Shown here in pieces: positions 25,255 to 34,482 of a stretch of DNA of 58,729 nucleotides. The stretch covers positions 1 through 58,729 of the forward strand of contig UQQD01000010.1 in the NCBI GenBank assembly GCA_900543095.1. The letters run 5' to 3'. The translations under genes and the position numbers were made by a program. Every line of letters begins with the position of its first letter. Positions within the stretch are counted from its first letter, which is position 1. The DNA is from an uncultured Ruminococcus sp. (GTDB taxonomy: Bacteria; Bacillota; Clostridia; Oscillospirales; Acutalibacteraceae). The notes beneath the pieces are model-generated. The model did not search any database and was not told the origin of the DNA. It saw only the letters and a list, made by a program, of their open reading frames with translations.

Positions 25255-28200
25255 ATGGCTTTTTCACATTTACACGTTCATACCGAATACAGCCTGCTTG
25301 ACGGCGCCTGCCGTATAGGCAGTGTGGTATCCCACGCCAAAAGCATGGGAATGAACTCCCTTGCGATCACCGATCACGGAGTGATGTACGGTGTAATTGA
25401 TTTTTATAAAACGTGCAAAAAAGAGGGGATAAAGCCTGTTATCGGATGTGAGGTCTATGTTGCTCCTCATTCACGGTTTGACAAAACCACAGCATATGAA
25501 AAATACTATCATATGATTCTGCTCTGCGAAAACAATATCGGTTATCAAAATCTGATAAAGTTGGTTTCAAAAGGCTTTACCGAGGGGTTTTATTCAAAGC
25601 CGAGGATAGACGACGAGCTTCTCAAGGAGTATCATGAGGGGCTGATTTGTCTTTCGGCGTGCCTTGCCGGCGAGATACCTCAAAAGCTTCTTGACGGAGA
25701 TTATTCCGCAGCAAAACAAAAGGCGGAGTATTATCGTGATTTGTTTGGCAGAGAAAACTTTTTTATCGAACTTCAAAACCACGGAATCGAAGAAGAAATC
25801 CGCATAATTCCCAACCTTGTGAGAATCGCTGAAGAAATCGGCGTTGATATTGTCGCTACCAACGACTGCCACTATATCGAAAAAGCCGGCAGCAAGCCGC
25901 ACGGTATATTGCTTTGTATTCAAACAAATCACACAGTAAACGACGACGATAAAATGGAATTTAAAACCGATGAATTCTATCTTAAAAGCGAAGATGAAAT
26001 GCTCTCGCTTTTTTCGTCATATCCACAGGCGATAAGCAACACCCAAAAAATTGCCGACAGATGTAACGTAACCATAGAATTCGGAGTACGCAGACTCCCT
26101 CGGTTTGATTTGCCTAACGGTGAAGATCACCTTGAATATTTCAGAAAAAGCTGTTATAAGGGACTGTACAAGCATTACGGCAACAATCCCGACGAATCTG
26201 TTGTACAGCGGCTTGAATATGAAATCAGTGTTGTATCTTCAATGGGATTTGTAGATTATTACCTAATAGTCAACGACTTTGTTCAGTATGCAAAATCAAA
26301 CAAAATTCCCGTAGGACCGGGCAGAGGCTCGGGAGCAGGCTCGCTTTGTGCATACTGTATCGGAATAACCGCAGTTGATCCGATAAAGCATAATTTGCTT
26401 TTTGAACGCTTCCTTAATCCCGAACGTGTAAGTATGCCAGATTTTGATATAGATTTTTGCCAAAAGCGCAGAAAAGAAGTAATTGATTATGTAATCGGGA
26501 AATACGGTACAGATCACGTTGCTCAAATCATTTCATTTGATACAATGGCGGCAAAGGCAGCGTTGCGTGACGTCGGCAGAGCGCTTGCAATGCCGTATGC
26601 CACGGTAGATGCAGTAGTAAAATCAATTCCGGGAGAATTTAACATTTCGCTTGACCGTGCTCTTTCTGTCGGCACTGAGCTGAGGAACAGATATGAACAC
26701 GACGAGCAAACTAAAACTCTGATTGACATAGCAAAAAGCATCGAGGGAATGCCGCGCCATGCTACAACCCATGCGGCAGGCGTTGTAATTACCGACAAGC
26801 CTGTTTCGGATTATGTTCCGCTTTCTAAAAACGATGATATAGTTGTAACACAGTTCCCCAAAAACGACCTTGAAGACCTGGGACTTCTTAAAATGGACTT
26901 TTTAGGACTGAGAAACCTCACTGTCATTGATGAAGCGGAAAAATTAATTAAACACCATTATCCCGAATATTCGCCGAAGGAGATTAACGAAAACGATAAA
27001 CAGGTTTTTGAAATGTTTTCAAAGGGCAATACAGAGGGCGTTTTTCAGTTTGAAAGTCAGGGCATACGCAATGTGCTTATAAAGCTTCGCCCCGAATGTT
27101 TTGAGGATATACTCGCCGTGGTTTCCCTTTACCGACCGGGGCCTATGGCAAGCATACCCACTTATATTGACTGCCGCCACAATCCCTCGCATATTCACTA
27201 TAAACACCCTTTGCTTAAAGAAATATTAAAGGATACCTACGGCTGTATCGTCTTTCAGGAGCAGGTAATGCAGGTCATTCAGCGGCTTGCGGGTTACAGC
27301 TTCGGACGAGCCGATATTGTAAGACGTGCTATGAGCAAAAAAAAGCACGATGTTATGCAGAAGGAACGTGAAATATTTATTCACGGACTGGTTGACGAAA
27401 GCGGAACCGTAGTTGTTGACGGCTGCGTAAGACGAGGCGTTGACGAACAAACCGCAAATGCTATATTTGATGAAATGGAAAGCTTTGCGTCGTATGCCTA
27501 CAACAAAGCACACGCTGTTTCATATGCGATTATATCTTACAAAACCGCTTGGCTAAAGTGTCATTATCCGCACGAATATATGGCGGCTTTGCTCTCAAGC
27601 GTTTTGGATAACCAAAATAAATTAGCTCAATATATAGCAGAGTGCAAGCGACTCGGAATAAGTGTTTTGCCGCCGAGCGTTAACGAAAGCGATCACGACT
27701 TTACCGTCAGCGGCCCAAACATACGCTACGGACTTCTTGCCGTTAAAAATCTCGGCAGGCAGTTTATCGACCGTATTATTGCCGAGCGAAGTATAAAAAA
27801 TTATACTTCTTTCTATGACTTCTGCAAACGTCTGTACGGCAAATATATGAACAGCCGTGCAGTTGAAAGCCTGATAAAATGCGGTGCGTTTGACGGGCTC
27901 GGAGCAAACCGCCGTCAGCTCCTTGCAATTACAAAAAACGTGCTTGACGACCTTGACTATGAATCAAAGCACAATTTAAACGGTCAGATGTCGTTCTTTG
28001 AACTTGGCAACGACGACAATAATACCCATTCTTCAGAACCAAAGCTACCGAATGTTGAGGAATTTTCAAAAGCCGAGCTTTTGCATATGGAAAACGAAGT
28101 AGCGGGGATGTACCTCAGCGGTCATCCAATGGACGATTATACCGAATTTTCAAGGCAGATCAAAGCCGACAGGATAGGGGAGATAATCGGCAACGACAGC

Positions 28201-28776
28201 GGAATTTACTCGGACGGCAAAAGCGTTACCGTAGTCTGTATTGTTCGCAAAGTCAAAACTCAGCTTACCAAAAACAATAAAATGATGGCTTTTGCGGCGG
28301 TTGAGGACAGATTCGGTACAGCCGAAGCTGTTGTATTTCCCAATGTGTATGAAAAATACGGCGTATATCTCAGTGAAACAAACGCCGTTATCATAAGAGG
28401 CAGACTGAACTTTAAGGAAAATGAAGAACCGAAGATAATTTGCGATTCAATAGAAAAAGCAAGAACCAATGAGGAATGTAAAAACTATCCGCAAAACAAT
28501 TCAGCTGTTCCGACAAATAATTTTTCACCCGCTTCAAGGAACACACCTGCGCCTGCGTCGGCTTTATATCTCAGAATTGACGATCTTGATACCGAGCTTT
28601 ACCACCGTGCAAAAAGGGTTATTGATATTTTTGAGGGACGCACACCCGTTATATTCTATCTTGAAAAATCAGGCAGAAAGGTAAAAGCACCGTCATCAAT
28701 GTGGGTAAGCCTTAACGATGTTATGATAAAAGAGTTAAAATTCCAGCTTGGCGATAAAAATGTAGTAGCAAAATAG
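25255..28776 (+). CDS. dnaE: DNA polymerase III subunit alpha (DnaE type)
   Basis: Replicative family C DNA polymerase. The N-terminal PHP domain begins FSHLHVHTEYSLLDG. The catalytic palm carries PDFDIDFCQKRR (D396, D398, D400) and GPGRGSGAGSLCAYC. Fingers, HhH and a C-terminal OB domain (about 980-1070, KSVTVVCIVRKVKTQ) follow. At 1173 residues with no inserted 3'-5' exonuclease it is DnaE, not PolC. ATG 25255 lies 4 nt after AGGTGAG; the xseA stop is at 25251-25253. Confidence 0.96.
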   Translation: MAFSHLHVHTEYSLLDGACRIGSVVSHAKSMGMNSLAITDHGVMYGVIDFYKTCKKEGIKPVIGCEVYVAPHSRFDKTTAYEKYYHMILLCENNIGYQNLIKLVSKGFTEGFYSKPRIDDELLKEYHEGLICLSACLAGEIPQKLLDGDYSAAKQKAEYYRDLFGRENFFIELQNHGIEEEIRIIPNLVRIAEEIGVDIVATNDCHYIEKAGSKPHGILLCIQTNHTVNDDDKMEFKTDEFYLKSEDEMLSLFSSYPQAISNTQKIADRCNVTIEFGVRRLPRFDLPNGEDHLEYFRKSCYKGLYKHYGNNPDESVVQRLEYEISVVSSMGFVDYYLIVNDFVQYAKSNKIPVGPGRGSGAGSLCAYCIGITAVDPIKHNLLFERFLNPERVSMPDFDIDFCQKRRKEVIDYVIGKYGTDHVAQIISFDTMAAKAALRDVGRALAMPYATVDAVVKSIPGEFNISLDRALSVGTELRNRYEHDEQTKTLIDIAKSIEGMPRHATTHAAGVVITDKPVSDYVPLSKNDDIVVTQFPKNDLEDLGLLKMDFLGLRNLTVIDEAEKLIKHHYPEYSPKEINENDKQVFEMFSKGNTEGVFQFESQGIRNVLIKLRPECFEDILAVVSLYRPGPMASIPTYIDCRHNPSHIHYKHPLLKEILKDTYGCIVFQEQVMQVIQRLAGYSFGRADIVRRAMSKKKHDVMQKEREIFIHGLVDESGTVVVDGCVRRGVDEQTANAIFDEMESFASYAYNKAHAVSYAIISYKTAWLKCHYPHEYMAALLSSVLDNQNKLAQYIAECKRLGISVLPPSVNESDHDFTVSGPNIRYGLLAVKNLGRQFIDRIIAERSIKNYTSFYDFCKRLYGKYMNSRAVESLIKCGAFDGLGANRRQLLAITKNVLDDLDYESKHNLNGQMSFFELGNDDNNTHSSEPKLPNVEEFSKAELLHMENEVAGMYLSGHPMDDYTEFSRQIKADRIGEIIGNDSGIYSDGKSVTVVCIVRKVKTQLTKNNKMMAFAAVEDRFGTAEAVVFPNVYEKYGVYLSETNAVIIRGRLNFKENEEPKIICDSIEKARTNEECKNYPQNNSAVPTNNFSPASRNTPAPASALYLRIDDLDTELYHRAKRVIDIFEGRTPVIFYLEKSGRKVKAPSSMWVSLNDVMIKELKFQLGDKNVVAK

Positions 28777-28828
28777 CTAAATTTTACTGCTTATTATTAT
28801 TAATATCTTCTAAATATTTAAAAAGCTA

Positions 28829-28857
28829 TTGAAAAATGCTGAGTTTTTTTGTATAAT
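28829..28857 (+). promoter_or_regulatory. sigma-A promoter for the ABC importer operon
   Basis: TTGAAA and TATAAT are separated by exactly 17 nt. The remaining leader (about 60 nt) shows no T-box or riboswitch that I can identify. Confidence 0.75.
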
Positions 28858-28920
28858 ATAGGTGTTATCATATTTTAGCACATAAAAGTGTAAAAGTGTT
28901 AAATTATTGGAGGAATATTT

Positions 28921-29919
28921 ATGAAATTATCAAAAAGAATTATTGCAGGCGCTCTTGCATCGCTTACAATGGCACTCGGCTTTGCAGGCTGCGGCGACGG
29001 CAGTTCATCATCCGCTTCGGGCAATTCCGATAACAACGCAAAGGTTTACAATATCGGCATCTGTCAGCTTATTCAGCATGAAGCTCTTGACGCCGCTACA
29101 AAGGGCTTTAAAGACGCTCTTACCGAAAAGCTCGGTGCAGATAAGGTGAAATTTGACGAGCAAAACGCTCAGGGCGATTCACAGAACTGTATTACTATCT
29201 GTAACCAGTTTGTATCATCAAACGACGACATTATTATGTGCAACGGTACCGCCGCACTTCAGGCTGCATATACCGCAACAGCTACAACACCTATTTTGGG
29301 TACTTCTATTTCGCACTACGGCACTGCTCTTGAGATCAGCGACTGGAAGGGTTATACGGGAATAAATGTTTCGGGTACTTCCGACCTTGCTCCGCTCGAC
29401 CAGCAGGCTGCGCTTGCAAAGGAACTTTTCCCGGATAAAAAGACAGTCGGAATACTTTATTGCTCGGCAGAAGCAAATTCAAAGTATCAGTTTGATACAA
29501 TTAAGCCGTACTTTGAAAAAGACGGTTACACTGTTAAAGAATTCACTTTCTCGGATTCAAACGACCTTGCAGCCGTAACAACTACAGCTTGTGATGAATC
29601 TGATTTCCTTTATATCCCGACCGATAATACCGCTGCAGCAAACGCTGAGAACATTAACAACATTGCCCTTGAAAAGAAAATTCCGATTATTGCCGGCGAA
29701 GAAGGAATATGCAAAGGCTGCGGCGTTGTAACTCTTGCAATCAGCTATTATGAGCTTGGTAAAAAGACAGGCGAAATGGCTTATGATGTTTTAGTAAACG
29801 GTGCTGATATTTCAACTATGGAAATTCAGTTTGCTTCAACAACCAAAAAGTATGATGCAGAAAGATGCGAAGCACTCGGTATAACTGTTCCCGACGGCTT
29901 TGAAGCAATTTCAAAATAA
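28921..29919 (+). CDS. ABC transporter substrate-binding lipoprotein (ABC_sub_bind family)
   Basis: A 332-residue extracellular lipoprotein; the signal peptide ends GFAG-C23. The mature part has the fold and motifs of the PF04392 (ABC_sub_bind/TrpX-like) family, including VYNIGICQLIQHEALDAATK, DIIMCNGTAALQAAYTAT and VGILYCSAEANSKYQFDT. Known relatives bind tryptophan, tyrosine or other small molecules; the ligand here cannot be read from sequence. GGAGG lies upstream of ATG. The permease and ATPase genes follow after an internal hairpin. Confidence 0.92.
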   Translation: MKLSKRIIAGALASLTMALGFAGCGDGSSSSASGNSDNNAKVYNIGICQLIQHEALDAATKGFKDALTEKLGADKVKFDEQNAQGDSQNCITICNQFVSSNDDIIMCNGTAALQAAYTATATTPILGTSISHYGTALEISDWKGYTGINVSGTSDLAPLDQQAALAKELFPDKKTVGILYCSAEANSKYQFDTIKPYFEKDGYTVKEFTFSDSNDLAAVTTTACDESDFLYIPTDNTAAANAENINNIALEKKIPIIAGEEGICKGCGVVTLAISYYELGKKTGEMAYDVLVNGADISTMEIQFASTTKKYDAERCEALGITVPDGFEAISK

Positions 29920-29937
29920 AATTAATCGGCAACTATT

Positions 29938-29968
29938 GGGGTGTTGTTTTACTACACCCCGATTTTTA
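29938..29968 (+). terminator. intra-operon terminator between binding protein and permease
   Basis: A 7-bp stem GGGGTGT/ACACCCC with a 9-nt loop is followed by GATTTTTA. It probably terminates only part of the transcripts, giving more binding protein than permease. Confidence 0.65.
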
Positions 29969-29997
29969 TGTTAGAGATAGGTTTATGGTGAACTTAA

Positions 29998-30972
29998 ATG
30001 GACGGAGTAATCTCATATTTTACATCCCTAAATCCTATGAACTTTGTTTCTCAGCTACCCGGAAACATTGCACAGGGAATAATTTGGGGACTTATGGCGC
30101 TTGGCGTTTTTATAACGTTTAAGCTTTTGGATTTTGCAGACCTTACGGTTGACGGTTCGTTTGCAACCGGAGGCGCCGTAACTGCTATTTTACTTATAAA
30201 CGGCGTTCCTGTATGGATCGCTGTTCTTGTGGCACTTGTCGCAGGTTTAATTGCCGGTTTGATAACGGGGCTTTTGCACACTTTACTCGGAATTCCCGAT
30301 ATTCTCGCAGGAATACTTACTCAAATAGCCTTATATTCTATTAATCTGAATATTATGGGCAAATCAAACCTCCCGATAAGCTATCGAAACTACAGCCTTG
30401 TAATCTCGGCAAGCAATATTAATATGGCAATACTTGTCGGACTTATTATTGCGGCGGTTGTTATAACTCTGATGTATTGGTATTTCGGTACCGAGCAGGG
30501 TTCAGCAATTCGCTCAACAGGCAGCAATCCCGCAATGAGCAAGGCTCAGGGTATCAACATCAACGTAACAAAGGTATTGGCACTTGCGCTTTCAAACGGT
30601 CTTGTAGCGCTTGCAGGCTCGCTCTCGTCACAATATCAGGGATTTGCCGACATCAATATGGGCAGAGGCGCTATCGTTATAGGACTTGCGGCCGTAATTA
30701 TCGGACAGGTAATCGGCGAAGCGTTCTTCCGCAAGGGTATGAATTTTATCGTAAGACTTATCTTTGTGGTTATCGGCGGAATTCTCTATTACATAGCAAT
30801 GGGCATTGTACTTTGGCTCAAGATGCCGACAGACGACACAAAGCTGTTCACAGCCGTTATAGTTGCAATTTTCCTTGCTGTTCCGTATTTAAAAGGGAAA
30901 TCAAAAAGCTCGTTCAAGAAGCTTGCTAAAGAGAATTTAAAAAAGCGTATGGGCGGTGAGAAAAATGCTTGA
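29998..30972 (+). CDS. ABC transporter permease (BPD_transp_2 family)
   Basis: A 324-residue membrane protein with about eight helices, of the branched-chain-amino-acid-type permease family PF02653. LLDFADLTVDGSFATGGAV and LGIPDILAGILTQIALYSIN are the conserved segments seen in TrpY-like permeases paired with PF04392 binding proteins. GGTGA lies 6 nt before ATG 29998. It overlaps the ATPase gene by 8 nt. Confidence 0.92.
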   Translation: MDGVISYFTSLNPMNFVSQLPGNIAQGIIWGLMALGVFITFKLLDFADLTVDGSFATGGAVTAILLINGVPVWIAVLVALVAGLIAGLITGLLHTLLGIPDILAGILTQIALYSINLNIMGKSNLPISYRNYSLVISASNINMAILVGLIIAAVVITLMYWYFGTEQGSAIRSTGSNPAMSKAQGININVTKVLALALSNGLVALAGSLSSQYQGFADINMGRGAIVIGLAAVIIGQVIGEAFFRKGMNFIVRLIFVVIGGILYYIAMGIVLWLKMPTDDTKLFTAVIVAIFLAVPYLKGKSKSSFKKLAKENLKKRMGGEKNA

Positions 30973-31762
30973 AATCAATAATATTTACAAAACCTTTAAC
31001 CCCGGCACAGCTAATGAAAAGCGCGCTTTAAACGGCGTTAATTTAAAGCTGAATGACGGCGATTTTTGCACGGTAATCGGCGGTAACGGCGCAGGCAAAT
31101 CAACGGTTCTTAACTCCATTGCCGGTGTATGGCCCGTTGACAGCGGTGAGATAATTATTGACGGCAAAGATATTTCAGGCTTGCCCGAGCACAAGCGTGC
31201 ACCGTATCTCGGAAGAGTATTTCAGGACCCTATGACAGGAACCGTTGCCGATATGGAAATTATCGAAAACCTTGCAATAGCCGCTCGCAGAGGAAAACGC
31301 AGAGGGCTTTCGTGGGGAGTTAAAAAGTCAGAAAAAGAACAGTACCGTGAAATGCTTAAGGAATTTGACCTCGGACTTGAAAACAGAATGACCACAAAGG
31401 TCGGTTTGCTTTCGGGCGGTCAGCGTCAGGCAATCACCTTGCTTATGGCGACGATTAAGAAGCCAAAGCTTTTACTCCTTGACGAGCACACTGCCGCTCT
31501 TGATCCAAAAACAGCCGCAAAGGTGCTTGAACTTTCAGATAAGATAATTGCTGAAAACCACCTTACGGCACTTATGGTAACGCATAATATGAAAGACGCC
31601 ATTGCACACGGAAACCGTCTTATAATGATGAACGACGGCAAGGTAATACTTAACATTGAGGGCGAAGAAAAAAAGAAGCTGACTGTTGAACATCTCCTGC
31701 AAAAATTTGAACAAGTCAGCGGCTCCTCAATAGATAACGACAGAATGTTGTTAAGCGAATAA
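30965..31762 (+). CDS. ABC transporter ATP-binding protein
   Basis: A 265-residue nucleotide-binding subunit. Walker A GGNGAGKSTV is near residue 39, signature LLSGGQRQA near 150 and Walker B KLLLLDEHTAALD near 170, with switch His in MVTHNMKDA. I chose ATG 30965, with GGTGAG 5 nt upstream; GTG 30956 is an in-frame alternative. It completes a binding protein-permease-ATPase importer. Confidence 0.93.
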   Translation: MLEINNIYKTFNPGTANEKRALNGVNLKLNDGDFCTVIGGNGAGKSTVLNSIAGVWPVDSGEIIIDGKDISGLPEHKRAPYLGRVFQDPMTGTVADMEIIENLAIAARRGKRRGLSWGVKKSEKEQYREMLKEFDLGLENRMTTKVGLLSGGQRQAITLLMATIKKPKLLLLDEHTAALDPKTAAKVLELSDKIIAENHLTALMVTHNMKDAIAHGNRLIMMNDGKVILNIEGEEKKKLTVEHLLQKFEQVSGSSIDNDRMLLSE

Positions 31763-31810
31763 CAAGCGGCTGACGCATTTTGCGCAGAGCAAAGTAAAAA
31801 GCCAAAAATA

Positions 31811-31866
31811 AAAAGCTATAATCCACAATCAGCACCCCAAACGGTGTGATGTGAATTATAGCTTTT
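31811..31866. terminator. bidirectional terminator between importer operon and clc
   Basis: A long imperfect hairpin has outer arms AAAAGCTATAAT / ATTATAGCTTTT. Each strand shows a T-rich tail after the stem, so it can serve both convergent units. Confidence 0.8.
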
Positions 31867-31881
31867 ACTTTTTATTTAGCT

Positions 31882-33144
31882 TTATTTAGCGTTAATATTA
31901 ATAAATTCCGCTTTAAGCTTTGAATAAAGAATCTTTTGACTGCTGTACAATCCGTAGTATCCGCTGAGCATATAAGCGACCCCCGACGCAAGTGCAAAAA
32001 ATATCAGTCCGCTCGAACCGAATATTTCAACGCTCATCATAATTGAGGCAAGCGGACAGTTTACAACTCCGCAGAACAGGCATATAAGCCCTATAGCGGC
32101 CGAAAAAGACGGGTCAAGTCCCAACAGCGATCCGAAAAAGCAACCGAATGTTGCACCGATAAATAACGTAGGAACGATTTCACCGCCCTTAAACCCACAG
32201 CCGATTGTTACGGCGGTAAACAGTATCTTCAGCGCAAATGCTTCTGGCTTTGCACTTCCGCCGAGTGCCTCTGCAATCACCTGAGTACCTGCGCCGTTAT
32301 AATCACGGCACCCCAAAGCAAGCGTGAGCAATATCAGTATTGCCGACCCTGCAAATACTCTCAAAAATTCATTGTGTATATATTTTTTTGCGTATATATG
32401 CGCCTTTTCAACAGCAACGCAGAATATAATGCTGACAAGCGCACACGCAGCCGCAAGACCGACTACCTGAGCGATGGGAATAAAGTTAAAATCGGGAATT
32501 ACGTTTTGAATATCAAAGCGCAGCGGAGTGATTCCGAGAGTAACCGCAACATAATATGAAACTATTCCCGAAACAAAGCAGGGAACAAGCGCCGAATAAT
32601 ATGCAACCCCTACGCTGATTACCTCAAGTGCAAAAAATGCAGCCGTTATCGGTGTGCAAAACAGCGATGAAAACAATCCGCTCATACCGCACATAATTGC
32701 AATGTGCATATCCTTTTCATCAAGCCGCAGTACCTTGCCCACAAGCGATCCAAGACTTCCGCCGAGCTGCAGTGCGGCGCCCTCTCGGCCTGCCGAACCT
32801 CCGACAAAATGTGTTATTACCGTGCTGAAGAATATCAGCGGCGCCATAACCCACGGAACCGATTTTTTTGTTCGTATTGATTCTATAACAAGGTTTGTTC
32901 CGGGATCATTTTCAATTCCCGCGAGTTTGTACATCAAAACTATAATCGCACCGCCAACAGGCATCAAAAATATCGTCCATTCAAGTGCATTGCTGAATTT
33001 ATTTGCATAGCCTATACCATAGCTGAAAGCCGTGCCGATAAGTCCGCCGATAAGTCCGGTAGGCACTGCAATAAGTACCCATTTAACAAATGTCTTGACA
33101 TAATTCCCTGCGGATTTCAGCTTGTGTATAATAATATTCTTCAT
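31882..33144 (-). CDS. ClC family anion channel/antiporter
   Basis: A 420-residue polytopic protein of the ClC family without CBS domains. The glutamate-gate motif reads GGSAGREGAALQLGGSLG, in place of the common GREGP, and the downstream family motif is GFKGGEIVPTLFIGATFG. The canonical GSGIP is not obvious in the expected N-terminal place. These departures recall some non-canonical (including fluoride-type) ClC clades, but that is not decided by sequence reading. AGGAA lies 8 nt before the ATG on the minus strand. No fluoride riboswitch was seen upstream. Confidence 0.9.
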   Translation of the reverse strand: MKNIIIHKLKSAGNYVKTFVKWVLIAVPTGLIGGLIGTAFSYGIGYANKFSNALEWTIFLMPVGGAIIVLMYKLAGIENDPGTNLVIESIRTKKSVPWVMAPLIFFSTVITHFVGGSAGREGAALQLGGSLGSLVGKVLRLDEKDMHIAIMCGMSGLFSSLFCTPITAAFFALEVISVGVAYYSALVPCFVSGIVSYYVAVTLGITPLRFDIQNVIPDFNFIPIAQVVGLAAACALVSIIFCVAVEKAHIYAKKYIHNEFLRVFAGSAILILLTLALGCRDYNGAGTQVIAEALGGSAKPEAFALKILFTAVTIGCGFKGGEIVPTLFIGATFGCFFGSLLGLDPSFSAAIGLICLFCGVVNCPLASIMMSVEIFGSSGLIFFALASGVAYMLSGYYGLYSSQKILYSKLKAEFININAK

Positions 33145-33210
33145 AAAATCTCATATTCCTTCTGTATTTTCTCTATATCTTTATTTAAATCTGAGAATAT
33201 CTGTACTTAG

Positions 33211-33239
33211 ATTATAGAACAATATTATTTATTAAGCAA
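33211..33239 (-). promoter_or_regulatory. promoter for the clc gene
   Basis: On the minus strand, TTGCTT and TATAAT are separated by 17 nt. Confidence 0.6.
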
Positions 33240-33254
33240 GTATATAGATGACAC

Positions 33255-33283
33255 GCATATTTTGAAATTTTGCTCCGTATATA
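33255..33283 (+). promoter_or_regulatory. candidate sigma-E promoter for yabP-yabQ
   Basis: GCATATT fits KMATATT, followed after 14 nt by CGTATATA, near CATACAHT. B. subtilis yabP and yabQ are sigma-E-controlled. Confidence 0.5.
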
Positions 33284-33312
33284 TTAAAAGACAAAATATC
33301 GGAGGTGTTTTT

Positions 33313-33585
33313 ATGAGTGAAATGCCAAAATCAAAGAAACATTCTATTATGCTTGACGACCGTTCTCATCTTGTTATGACGGGAGCGGAAGATGTAAACG
33401 GCTTTAACGAAGAAACCGTATCTGTAAAGACTTCCTGCGGAACGCTGATAGTAAAAGGCTCGGGACTGCATATCGGCAAGCTGAATCTTGAAACAGGCGA
33501 CGTTGTTATCGACGGCAAGATCGGCGCAATGCAGTATATCGGAAGCGATAATTCCCGCTCAAAGCTTTCAAGGCTGTTTAAATAA
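33313..33585 (+). CDS. yabP: Sporulation protein YabP
   Basis: A 90-residue protein of the YabP/YqfC family, made in the mother cell and required for spore development in B. subtilis. The family core is HSIMLDDRSHLVMTGAEDV and the glycine-rich TLIVKGSGLHIGKLNLETGDV. GGAGGTG lies 7 nt before ATG 33313; a longer in-frame reading starting at 33262 has no ribosome site. It is followed by yabQ after 12 nt. Confidence 0.93.
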   Translation: MSEMPKSKKHSIMLDDRSHLVMTGAEDVNGFNEETVSVKTSCGTLIVKGSGLHIGKLNLETGDVVIDGKIGAMQYIGSDNSRSKLSRLFK

Positions 33586-33597
33586 CGGGGTGATAAT

Positions 33598-34119
33598 TTG
33601 GAATTAACCTTTGCCCAACAGTCAACTGCATTTTTATGGTCGATTCCTCTGGGCGCTTGTCTTGGCGTGTTGTACGGTGTGTTCAAGATGTTTAGAACGG
33701 CATTTTCACCCGGAAAAATTGCGTTGCTTTTGCTTGATGTTCTGTTTATGATAATCTCTGCATTATCATTGTTTATGTTTTCGCTTGCCTTTTTGCTTGG
33801 ATTTGTAAGGATATACATTATTTTGGGTGGATTAATCGGCTTTTTGGCATACAGATTTACGCTTGGAATGATTTTTTCAAAGCTGTACTGTCCGATAATA
33901 AAGTTCATTGGCAAAGTAATAAGGATATTTTGCAATTATTTTAAAAAAATTGCCAAATCACTATTGAAAATTACTCACATTATATTGTATAATAAAAATG
34001 AAGAATTAAGATTATTTACAAAGAAGCCGAAAAAGTCGGCTGATAATAAAAAGGTTATGGTAAAAAATGAAGCAAGACGTTTTAAAGGAAAAGGCGGTTC
34101 AAAAAGTCAAGAATCCTGA
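33598..34119 (+). CDS. yabQ: Spore cortex biosynthesis protein YabQ
   Basis: A 173-residue membrane protein of the YabQ family, needed for cortex formation. It has about four hydrophobic segments in the first 105 residues and a lysine-rich cytoplasmic tail. The start is TTG 33598, with GGGGTGAT 5 nt upstream. Its 3' end overlaps the divIC-like gene by 53 nt, long for an overlap but supported by both proteins. Confidence 0.85.
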   Translation: MELTFAQQSTAFLWSIPLGACLGVLYGVFKMFRTAFSPGKIALLLLDVLFMIISALSLFMFSLAFLLGFVRIYIILGGLIGFLAYRFTLGMIFSKLYCPIIKFIGKVIRIFCNYFKKIAKSLLKITHIILYNKNEELRLFTKKPKKSADNKKVMVKNEARRFKGKGGSKSQES

Positions 34120-34447
34120 AAAAGCGGATTTGAGGGAAATCGAGCCTAAAAAAAGCAAAAGGCCTAAAAGACTGAGATTTTTTCTTCTTGCACTTGTAGC
34201 AGTGGGCTTTGTGTTTTATGCCGCAATCACAATAATAAACCAAAATGTTAGGATAGCCGAAAAGAAGTCTGAATTAAGTGAATTAAATAAACAAATCAAT
34301 GTTATTGAAATACAGTCGCAGTATCTTGAAAAAGTTCAGGGATATACCGGCGATGACCTAAATGATTATATGGAAAAGCTTGCAAAAGAGGAGCTCGGAT
34401 ATATAAGCGACGGCGAACGCATTTTTATAAATGTTGCCGGAGAATAA
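34067..34447 (+). CDS. divIC: DivIC/FtsB-like septum formation initiator
   Basis: A 126-residue bitopic protein. A lysine-rich N-terminus is followed by one membrane helix (LRFFLLALVAVGFVFYAAI) and a leucine-zipper-like coiled coil (KKSELSELNKQINVIEIQ). The end motif KLAKEELGYISDGERIFI is typical of the FtsB/DivIC family. Such proteins work in the FtsL-FtsQ divisome complex. The yabP-yabQ-divIC-yabR order matches B. subtilis. Confidence 0.9.
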   Translation: MKQDVLKEKAVQKVKNPEKADLREIEPKKSKRPKRLRFFLLALVAVGFVFYAAITIINQNVRIAEKKSELSELNKQINVIEIQSQYLEKVQGYTGDDLNDYMEKLAKEELGYISDGERIFINVAGE

Positions 34448-34482
34448 AAGGATAGAAAAATTTTAAGGGGTAAATAATATAT

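Noticed and set aside
28777..28920. T-box or amino-acid riboswitch before the ABC importer, since TrpX-like operons often have one
   Set aside because: The leader after the promoter is too short and has no T-box sequence or specifier stem.
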